From: a virus
DNA length: 36,399 bases
IMG/VR virus record: IMGVR_UViG_3300023178_000131
Location: 1-36,399 of that record
Strand: one strand, 5' to 3'
Part shown: piece by piece, positions 18,501 through 27,400 of the stretch
Numbering within the stretch: position 1 is the first letter of the stretch
How the letters are laid out: each line of letters begins with the position of its first letter
Made by a program: the position numbers and the translations under genes
The notes under the pieces: model-generated
Database searches by the model: none
What the model was told of the DNA's origin: nothing
What the model saw: the letters and a program-made list of their open reading frames with translations, nothing else

Positions 18501-19203
18501 TGAGGGTACAATACAAAATTTAATGCCAAAAAAATCACCAAGTGATCTAATTGGTATTATGACACAAAATAGTATAGCAAGAAATCCAGCTGTTGGGTAT
18601 ACACCGAAGCCTATAGCATTTAAAGTGAAATTCAATCCTCTTGTTTCAACTGCAGAATTTAATTTCACTTTGAAACCTATTCTTGATGGAACAATTCAAG
18701 GTGAAATTGGATATTCAAACACGGATAATACGTTTAAGGTTGATAAAAGTTTACGCACACGATATTTAGCTGGTGCATATCTTACCAAAACAAATGGCGA
18801 TCCGATTACATTAACTACCGATAAAGCTTTAAATACAAACTATAAATATCTATATGAGATAATATTAGGTACTGGTATTAGTAGTGCAGGAGGATGTGGT
18901 GAGAATAAAGATTTAGATAAACTGCAAGTTCATCTCGGAGGGTTTCCATTTGCTTCTGCAACGTCAACTGGCGATGCATTCTTGCATACACATCGAAAAG
19001 GCTATGAAAGAAACAGTGATGGAAATACGATGTTTCGTTTTGGAAGACTGGCACAAAAAATCTTCTCAGCAGAAATCTATGTAAAACAAGATACTACCGC
19101 ATTCTTGCCTTACATTTTAATTGGTCATGATGATGATAAAAAGCTCAATGAATTTATTTTTGAATTAATCGACTCAACAATTAAATTTTATCGAATAGCA
19201 TAG
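15550..19203 (+). CDS. Unknown 1217-aa protein with N-terminal hydrophobic segment and coiled coil
   Basis: No family is recognised. Residues 57-112 form a long hydrophobic stretch (VVFVFDFAITAISLYRDFLF, then LPNFMNAVVNYLAGILY) that could be one or two membrane-inserting or buried helices. A charged, helical region (about 325-400; EKQLERDKEYKEKLGD, EDIAEIEDEIKYY) looks like a coiled coil. A second apolar helix lies near 715-748 (LIRILKELINIIQLLLSIQL). The C-terminal 250 residues are beta-rich. The mixture resembles phage proteins that line the tail or enter the host envelope, but gene order does not make it the tape measure, which in T4 (gene 29) lies before 48. Its start is coupled to the 59-codon gene; it ends 12 nt before gp25. 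Confidence 0.72.
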   Translation: MSVAKHLTQFGDALSDKDSTKINSEWETLQLGNNFVGISLEDSKYLLDNVQRIENNVVFVFDFAITAISLYRDFLFFLPNFMNAVVNYLAGILYNALDSFLRLGMYALVVPPNLADTSFQGLPTTSLKEQADNAYKKFYDVSDPNLPYNLPFEKNLAEQIIDNGDKLKNKLKFYFENKDSPFYMEGADKKLAHFDRNFTDFEKAARNLEIPVGFYDAIYLYFAISYNSGGGSTVDNWIEAVAKIGDLFKFPTVEGLLKEYDSLFRPKRKRIKVLCVDKIKELKGVSVTKNAAHNLKRIDMDTQRRNYSDPDLKPYRMIEADPLKAMTNDRKDRLIAAFEKQLERDKEYKEKLGDQGLDAMVEYRLKHNREYRTLQEDIAEIEDEIKYYDYKEYVKVSLNGTAKHDFDTFYTKLKSDEKHFNQLNNVSEYPNAAAFQSEREVFYTAYAVYQSSHTATALVKANALQNLTKSQERLFKIGENVVNETIVTLTPPDMSQVDRSNRLNEKLYEEDKIKTEITHNTKEYLESDLTDRIDRIIKSKKDQIKYIEESHWATDSDGLPFIHEHEMRFKGAQITFLSNFYANSGRSSLYESYMDKFYNFNTIADTDYMYEFIIEVDSSREGFSTKIDKFHPGQYVMIGKENGAGYYDYVGSGIIVAEVAEHFTDAGVGTWVSANFSDIVGLTADIKRLQNEILGFKNLFKPNTSAFDAIIDFLKNVKQRILDLIRILKELINIIQLLLSIQLAGKVQGKYVRERDYDQMAAVLCDTSKLPNQTTKRNWKPSQNATVRHFLGRIRAVDPQRAADIADRIDTLYTKTAPEDDEYRKDTIDANRFVSDAYPASAEMHKRAGQLKESILLELQKKVDNVQNMFDLGKSTGARLTSSSKNENKVESKEDGEKRDKDYQLETWERRIWNELHAKEAALTNEFGFSLILLSYLPQGLPFYPVRWMAERLGLVEQDLGIVGNTLKANIHGRPNPFILDGLDEGTIQNLMPKKSPSDLIGIMTQNSIARNPAVGYTPKPIAFKVKFNPLVSTAEFNFTLKPILDGTIQGEIGYSNTDNTFKVDKSLRTRYLAGAYLTKTNGDPITLTTDKALNTNYKYLYEIILGTGISSAGGCGENKDLDKLQVHLGGFPFASATSTGDAFLHTHRKGYERNSDGNTMFRFGRLAQKIFSAEIYVKQDTTAFLPYILIGHDDDKKLNEFIFELIDSTIKFYRIA

Positions 19204-19215
19204 CATAAATAATAA

Positions 19216-19593
19216 ATGTCCAAGTACATAGATTTAGATTTAAAATTTCTACCACATCCAAATACAATGCGTGTAAATCATGTTGTGGGGAAAGCCGCTA
19301 TCTTTCGTTCTATAAATCATATACTTTTTACACGTCCTGGGGAAAGAGTTTATAATCCAGATTTTGGTATTGGAATTCAAAATCGGCTATTTGAACCAAA
19401 TGATTTTATTGGTCTTGATTCATTAAAGACAGACATTAAAGACCAAATAAAAAATTATGAAGAACGTATTACAGTTAAAAACATTGAACTTCAAAATGAT
19501 TTATATAATCTTGAAATAAAGCTTACATTTTACTTAAACACGGAACCATCAAATGAAATAACATTTGAGAGGACTGTCAAACAGATTCGCTAA
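19216..19593 (+). CDS. 25: gp25-like baseplate wedge protein
   Basis: At 125 aa it has the normal length for the gp25/GPW family (T4 132 aa). The family signature is clear: RSINHILFT (31-39), PGER (41-44), NPDFGIG (47-53), then NRLFEP (56-61) and a C-terminal beta sheet with TFERTVKQIR. gp25 is the most conserved wedge subunit; it joins gp6/gp53 and helps seat the first sheath ring. The counterpart in type VI secretion is TssE. No Shine-Dalgarno is visible before the ATG. A CATAAATA lies 4 nt upstream of the ATG, too close to be a convincing late promoter. gp6 follows after 3 nt. Confidence 0.93.
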   Translation: MSKYIDLDLKFLPHPNTMRVNHVVGKAAIFRSINHILFTRPGERVYNPDFGIGIQNRLFEPNDFIGLDSLKTDIKDQIKNYEERITVKNIELQNDLYNLEIKLTFYLNTEPSNEITFERTVKQIR

Positions 19594-19596
19594 TCA

Positions 19597-21441
19597 ATGT
19601 CTAAAATACCTAAAGAACATATAAGTGAATTAGATTTTAATGAGATACGAAAAAACTTTCTTAGTTATGTACAAAATAATTCTGAATTTGCGAATTATGA
19701 TTTTGAAGCCTCAGGTTTAAATTTTGTTATTGACCTTCTCGCCTATAATACACAATACAATGCCTTTTACTTGAATCAAATCTCAAGTGAAATGTACTTA
19801 GATACAGCACAGAAGAGAAAGAATGTTGTATCAATTGCAAAGCAAATGGGCTACACTCCTCGCTCAAAGAAATGCGCCACAGCAAAAGTATTACTTCGTT
19901 TAACAGGCGTTGAAAATTTCCGCGGTCCTCTCCCAGTTGAAAGATATACTGAATTTATTGGTAAGAATATTAATGAAGATACATTTCCTTTTGTTCTAAG
20001 AAATCGTGTTAATGTTTCAAAGCTAAGAAATTTTGAGGAACCTCTAACACTTATTCAAGGATCATATCAAAGAGAAGAAATAGTAGTTAATAATCTCATG
20101 CTTGAAAAAAGATATGAAATACCAAGTAGAGATATTGATCTTGATACTCTTGAAGTTTATATAAAACCATTCCGTGAATCACAAGAAAGAGAAAGATTTT
20201 TTCGAGCCGATGATATAACACTCGCAAATAAAGATTCAAAAATTTATTTTATTGAACAAAATTATGAAGGTAAGTATGAATTAATATTTGGTGATGGTAG
20301 ATTAGGTAGAGCAGTTAAAAATAATAACTGTATTGAATTGCATTATCTAGTCACTCGAGGAACGGAGGGTAATGCTTGTGTTCAATTTCGTTTAAAAAAG
20401 AAAGATGAAATATCTGTCAATCATGTGATACGAACAATTGATCCTTCAGGCTCTGGACAAAATGAGGAAGATATTGAAACAATTCGGTTAAGTGCCAGAA
20501 AATCTTTCATGAGCCAAAACAGGTTAGTTACTGTGAAGGATTATGAAATTGCATTATTAAGATACTTTAATTATATTGATACTATTTCTGTTTGGGGTGG
20601 TGAAGACAATGATCCTCCTTCATATGGCACAATTTTCTGTGCAGTAAAACCAAAAAATCAAATTGCACTTTCAGGCATTCAACGGTCAGAAGTTTATAAC
20701 AAACTTAAAGATTTAAGCATTGTAACGATTACACCCAAAATAATTGATCCGATTTATACGTTTTTAAAATTAAATTGTAATATAATTTATAATGCAGAAG
20801 AAATTACTTCCACTGAAGGTGTAATTATAAATGAAACAAAAATACTCTTACGAGATCATTTAAAAGAAAACTTATTAAAATTTGAAAAACAATTTCATAT
20901 TTCAGATGTTACTCGTTTAGTTGATAAACAAGATGAAAATTATATTGCAACTCATGTTACAATAGCTTTGTATCAAAGAATTAATCTTGATATTGGTATT
21001 CCAAGTTTTTATAAAATAAATTTCAATAACAAAATTAAAAAAGGTTCTCTCAGAGTTTCTTCTTTTGATTATGTTGATGAACATAATAATTATATAAAAA
21101 ACTGTTACTTAAAAGAAAGTAATGATTTTGATGGAAATGTTTCTGTGGTTAATGATATTTCAATTTCAGGCAAAACAGAAACTACTATGGTAGCTAAGAA
21201 TATCGCTAAAATTGATTATGAAAATGGTTTATTTAAACTTGAAACATTTCTGCCATATATGGCAGAAGGTAAAACAGAATTAATTGTTACTGTTGATCCA
21301 GACACATTTATTATTTCTCCATCAAAAGAACAAATATTGGCTGTTCTTGAAGAAGATATTGAAATTACACCAGAACCGTTTGTTAGCCGTGTCAAAAACG
21401 AACAGACACTTACAAAAAATGGGATGTTTAAATCCTTATGA
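19597..21441 (+). CDS. 6: gp6-like baseplate wedge protein (gpJ family)
   Basis: The 614-aa product (T4 gp6 is 660 aa) has the conserved N-terminus: YDFEASGLN (34-42), DLLAYNTQYNAFY (46-58) and SSEMYLDTA, followed by KQMGYTPRS, equivalent to YDFEGSRLN...DLLAYNT...NGYLPTS in T4. Mid-region sequence YELIFGDGRLGRAV (about 227-240) is the typical gpJ-type FGDGxxG turn. gp6 forms the continuous ring that holds the wedges together and is the TssF counterpart in type VI secretion. It is three bases after gp25 and ends in ATGA overlapping the giant gp7-like gene, as expected for the 25-6-7 wedge order. Confidence 0.92.
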   Translation: MSKIPKEHISELDFNEIRKNFLSYVQNNSEFANYDFEASGLNFVIDLLAYNTQYNAFYLNQISSEMYLDTAQKRKNVVSIAKQMGYTPRSKKCATAKVLLRLTGVENFRGPLPVERYTEFIGKNINEDTFPFVLRNRVNVSKLRNFEEPLTLIQGSYQREEIVVNNLMLEKRYEIPSRDIDLDTLEVYIKPFRESQERERFFRADDITLANKDSKIYFIEQNYEGKYELIFGDGRLGRAVKNNNCIELHYLVTRGTEGNACVQFRLKKKDEISVNHVIRTIDPSGSGQNEEDIETIRLSARKSFMSQNRLVTVKDYEIALLRYFNYIDTISVWGGEDNDPPSYGTIFCAVKPKNQIALSGIQRSEVYNKLKDLSIVTITPKIIDPIYTFLKLNCNIIYNAEEITSTEGVIINETKILLRDHLKENLLKFEKQFHISDVTRLVDKQDENYIATHVTIALYQRINLDIGIPSFYKINFNNKIKKGSLRVSSFDYVDEHNNYIKNCYLKESNDFDGNVSVVNDISISGKTETTMVAKNIAKIDYENGLFKLETFLPYMAEGKTELIVTVDPDTFIISPSKEQILAVLEEDIEITPEPFVSRVKNEQTLTKNGMFKSL

Positions 21442-24400
21442 GTTCACCCAGAGATTTAATTGAAAGTCAATTTCCGAATTACTTTCTTGAACAATATCCA
21501 CAATTTGTAAAATTCATTGAAGAATACTATGATTTTCTTGAATCATCAATAGTGATCTTTAATGATCCAAAAGATTGTAAAGTCGGTGATATAATTTATG
21601 GTACGTTATCAAAAGCTAAAGCAATTATTAAAATTGCGGCAGACGGCAAATTTTATTTTGATTATAGTACAGATACCAATACATTCTATAAGAATGAAGT
21701 TGTTTTAAATGGAACAACAGGACAGATCTATATTATTAAGAATGTCTATCAAAATATTTTTAACTTCGCTAAAAATATGGAGAATGATACGGCATATGAT
21801 ACTGTCCGCAATCTCTACAAAAAATATTTCAAAAGAAATATTTCTCTTGACCATAGTATCTTTCGCCGATTAGATCCAAATACCCTCACAAAAAGAATTC
21901 TTGATTACTATCAAAAAAGAGGTACTGAAGATTCCATGTATTGGTTCTTTAGAATTTTCTTTGATGATGAGATTGAATTATATTATCCTAAAGTTGACAT
22001 ACTCCGTCTTTCAGATACCAATCATATTCAAAGACGTTGGATGCAAATTGATGTTCATGCAACTGTTGAACGTTTTTACAATACACGAATTGTTGGAGTA
22101 AAAAGTAAAGCAACTGCAACTGTAAGAGCAACTGAAGTCAAGGAAAGATTTAATACTGTACGAGCATATCTTGACCTGATTTTTATCAACGGTACATTTG
22201 AAGCAAATGAAGAAATTATAGGATATGATATTATTACAGGCCAAGAAAAGGCAAAAAATACTGTAAGAAAAACAGTTGGTAGATTAAAAGTTCTTGATGG
22301 TGGTATTGGACACCATATGAAAGATGAATTTGGATATGCTGATGGTGTCGGTGAAGTTGTCGGTCAAGAAGAATATTCAGTTACACAAATTAAAGTTCTT
22401 AATCCAGGATATTTACATTCACCTGGTGATGTAATTGAATTTGATAATGAATATCGTGGTGCAACCGCATTTGCAAATGCAGAGGTTCAAACTGTACAAA
22501 CAGATTATCAGTTTTCAGATTATGCATTTCATTTAAACACTGTAATGAAATATCAGCAAGTCAGTTCTTTCTTACATATGAACTTGACTGATTTTATTGC
22601 AAATAATTCTCCACTAGTTTTTCAAAACGCAAATACAGCATCGCAATTGCCCGGTGATTGGAAAGAACTTGGACCAATTGATAAACTTCAAATCAACAAA
22701 TCAGGTCTAGAATATAAGTTTGCACCTGCTGCAAAAGTTATCAATACAAACAAAGTTGCACATATCACCAAGTATTTTGATTTAACATTTGATTTGCAAC
22801 ATCCAAATACATACTTGATGGACGCAAATACATTTGTTTTGATTGATGGTGAGCCTGCTTATTTTCAGGGTGTAAAATCAATCAGCAATAATATCTTCTT
22901 GTCAAATACAAATTTGCTGACAGAAGATTTCCATGTTCATCGTTTTATTGCACCTCGCTGGCTTGAAGCAAACAATCAAATTGCTACTGCAAACATTCAA
23001 TTCTATACATCAAGTAATACACTTCATCTTTCTGATATTCTATTTGATACTCACAATAAAAATGAATTGATGACTTTGCCAGTCAAGGCACTTCATTCAT
23101 GGGAAGGCCTTGCCAATGTATCACAGATTGAACCCGAACTTGGTTATGGTGTAGCAAGAGTACAAGCAACTCAAGCAGGTTTACTAGCAAAAGCAAAAGA
23201 TAAAGTAAAGTTTCTTGACAAACCAGAATTGAGAGAATATGATCATCCTAATATCATACACGGTTTATCAGCAGAACTTGGACTTGAAGAAACTATACTT
23301 TTTGATCCTATTCCATTCTTCTTAGAAAATAATAGTAATCTTTCTTCTGAAAAACATATTCAAGATAATTACTATTATCAAACATATTCATACGAAATTA
23401 TCACAAGTTTGAAGCCAGAAGAAATTGATATGAATTTGTTTGATGATTTACATCCTGCTGGTTTTATTGCGTTTGTAAGAAATCGTATTGATTGGGAAAT
23501 GCAACAGCATTTAAAAGTTACTGCATTTCCTAAAATTGAAATTTATACTGAAACTGCAAAATGTATGGTTGATACGCATGAAGAAATTCAACGTATACAA
23601 ATCACACATAAAAAGATGGAATCACAATCTACTGAAGAACGAGATTTCTATACATTTGTAGAAGTTGATGCCAAGGTTGATGGTACAATTAAAGAAACAG
23701 AAGTATATCCAAGATTTGAAGAAGTTGCTTTTGTTGATGTATTTGAAGCATTCCGTTTATATGTTGAAGATGTATTGATTCGTCCAGAAAGCAGTACATT
23801 CACTGAATTCCGTAAATGTGAAGGTTCGTCATTATCTTTTGACCACGGATCTACAGAGCATGATCCACTAGATTTTGAAATAACATTTGACTCAATTGAA
23901 ACTGAACCACCTTGGGGTCGGTTTTCTCATACAGGCGGATGCAAGCTTACAGGTTATGGCACATCAAAGGAATTTCAAACATTAATTACAGAACAATTTC
24001 ACTATGATGGTCATGTAGCCATTGAATCATTTATTAAATTAGTCAATGTCGAAGATAAAGCTAATTGGAAGACAGATTTAATTGAAGCATTCGGTGGTAA
24101 AATTGGAGACCGAAGAGACCAGCCAATTAATAATCATGTTGCTACTGTTGAAGAAATTATTGAACGCACCGTTGGAAACAATCCAGGTAAAAGAATTTTA
24201 ATTCGTGATTCAATGGGAGAAGCATCACGAACATATTTTGATACAGAACATTCAAAAAATAGTCACACTGATAAATTCTATGATGGCTTTCCGATCAACT
24301 TTACAGAGAATCCATTCTGGACTTGGGACCTAGATAAAGATGCATTTAATGCGGTATCATTGGGTGTAGATCCGCTTGAACCAGATTTTTCAGATGATGG

Positions 24401-27400
24401 TGGTGGACCGAAACGATGTACTGCCGATTGGCATGATCATAATGCAAGAAACTTTTCAAATGAGCCAGCCAAATCTTATACACCAACAATTTCTGGTAAC
24501 ACAATTGAATATCGTGGCTCTTACTTACCAACCACTGAGGTGTTAACAAAAAATCGTGGCTTTGTTCAAATTCAGAATATACAATTAAGTGATATTGTTG
24601 GAACAATTGACGATAAAGGCAGAACCGTTTGGTTGAATCCAACTGAAGTTATTCGTCAAGATTATACTGGATACATGTATCGTATTACGGATTATAATCG
24701 TATATCATTTCATGTAACACCGAGACAAAACTTAGTTTTATTTGATAGCCGTGAGTTACCAGATATTAAAGCTGAACTTTGGAAAGCAGAACGAATTCAA
24801 TTACCAAGAATGGTAAATCATAGTTTTGGTATTGTTGACCATACATCAGTATCAATGACTGGTAATTCAGTTACAGATTATATTCCAGTTACCAATTGTC
24901 ATAAATTTTTAGTTGAATATTCAGGACCTGTTTATTGTTTACTGTTTGCAGATTATAAAGAAGGTGTTCCTGCAACCGATAAGATGAGAATTGGTGAAGC
25001 AGATATGGATTCCTTACATATTGCTTTAGAAATTCGTGATGAAAGATTAATGCCAAAGGTTGATATTCCCACAGAACAACCGACAATATGGAATTATGAT
25101 CATCTAGATAGTGCTATTCGAATTGATATGAGCAACTTCCAATACAATATTTCTTCAAATAGTATTGTACTTGGTATAGCAAATACACGTTTTGAGGAAG
25201 CAAAATTAAACCATGCCAAAATGTTGAATATTGATGGTCCACTATTTGACCGCAATATGGGATGGTATGATAGGACGACTTTTGATTCAACACAAGGTGC
25301 TGAATTCTCTGATACATCCGAACGGTTTAAGGTGTTCACAACAAGAATGCATTCTGGTCAGTCACTTGCAATTACAAGACCGCCAGTAGTTGTTGAAACT
25401 CCATTGATTATGGATACAAAAGTAAACATTGATTATTATACAGACATTGGTGGATTCTTACCAGATAGTCCCTACTTTGAAAAGGCCAATACAGCAAACG
25501 GTGAAATACAAGAAAAACAAAATGTAGAAATGATACAATACACAATGCTTGATTTTGGTGATCAAAGTGCAATGATGAAGCCAATATCAACATTAACGTC
25601 AGAAAAAGATATTGGATTATATCCAAAGTTTGGAAATTTGAAAATGTCTTGGGACAATCAACCACTTGATATGCCTTGGGAACCATATGGTTCACTGGAT
25701 GCCGCAAATACAACTGTATTACAGGTTCGAAATCAAAGGTTTGATTCAAATACTGTTTTGAATTGGGGTTCTACATTCGGTGCAAGAAACTACGATAAAA
25801 TGCCTGATGAACTTTTAAGATATAACAGTTTATTTGATTCAATTGAAGATGTCTTTACATTTGATAAAACAAGAGCCAGGTTCTTAAAGAACGAACAAAC
25901 TATAATTGCAGATCAAATATTAGTAAGTGAAGCAGACGGAAAGGTTCCTGTCAGATATGGAGGTTCTGAACAGGTGCGCATTCGTGAAAACTTTGGTACT
26001 GCTATTGTCGCAACGATTAAAAACTACAGAATAGACCCAAAAAAAAAATTCTTTGATAGCTTAATTTACACATTTGATCGTGATTATAACAAAGCTCAAT
26101 ATAATGAAGAAGGTTGGGATAGCGGACATAGACCAAGTCTCCTTGACTTAGAATGTGTCCACTTATTCTTCGATGCAGATGGTATTGATTTTGGTAGGTT
26201 TGATATTCAGTATTATACCCGTGATTTTGCTCCAAAAACTCTTGACAATTCGGCACTCAACTTTACACAAACTGATACTAACTGGGATCGATATGGTTGG
26301 CTCTACAAAGATTGTAGTACACGTTACACACCACATCCATATGATGAAAGTGATACAAATATAACACTCAATCTCAAAATGATTTATGAGATTGATGGCT
26401 ATGGACCACACAATTATGCTGCAGCATTTGACGATGGAGATAACCGATATGGATGGGCACGAACTAAGTTTCCAGGATTTGATAATAGCCGAGGTGCGAT
26501 CAAACCATACATTGATCCAGAATATGTTATCACAATTGATGGTGGACACACACCATTTGAGCCAACTGCTGGTGATTGTGTAATTGAAATTGATGCCGCA
26601 CCGTTTAGAGATGTTGAAGCAAAACTTGTTCTTGAACAACCACTAAGATATATTCACGGTCCTTTCTTTGACCGACAAAAAACAGATACAACATTTGACC
26701 AAACTTGGGAACCAAAGTTTGATGATATACATTCAGGTCATATACCTCCGTTAATGGCTGAATCTGTACAAGTACTAGTAAATTATAATGATGTGTACGT
26801 CTGTGACTACGGATGGATTTATCACCATACAATAGTTGATCGTTATTTGAAAATGAAGATACATCCATTCCTAGACAGAAGAGGTGGATGTCCACCAGAT
26901 ACAACTGAAGGAACAGTTGCCGTAGGTGATTACTACTTCTACAATTTTGACCATGAAGACATGAGTATTGAACTTGAAGATGTAGAAACAATTGTTTATC
27001 ATGCACCATCAGAAGTCCAAGAAATTATTGAAACAATTCAGACACAAGAAATTGAAGTTGTCACTGAAATTCAATCCTGCAAGCCAATCCGATATACAGA
27101 TACTATTTCATATTTTGAAAGGTACTTCATTCAAGCTTACATAAATGATGATTGTCCTGGACCAGATCGTTTACAAAGACATGAGTTGTTCTTATGGCCA
27201 TCAATCATTAATGATGTGAAATTAAACATGAGAGCATATGCATGGCAAGCAATCTATACAGATGAAATAAATTCAAATACAGCAGAAGTGGTTGTAATTA
27301 CAGATGGATTTGGAGATGTGAAACTTGATTCATATTGGGGTGAACATTATGTACATGTTGACCAACCAATACTTTCAAGGAATTGTGCAATTGCAAGAGA

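Noticed and set aside
15550-19203. Tape measure protein (gp29-like)
   Set aside because: Length and helices are suggestive, but in T4-like order the tape measure precedes gp48, and the beta-rich C-terminal region does not fit.
19204-19211. CATAAATA just upstream of gp25 as a late promoter
   Set aside because: It ends 4 nt before the ATG, so the transcript would start at or inside the coding region. gp25 is more likely read through from upstream.
26163-26639. 158-codon minus-strand frame within the gp7-like gene
   Set aside because: It is a shadow of the repetitive Asp/aromatic coding sequence with no start context; several similar frames nearby are rejected for the same reason.
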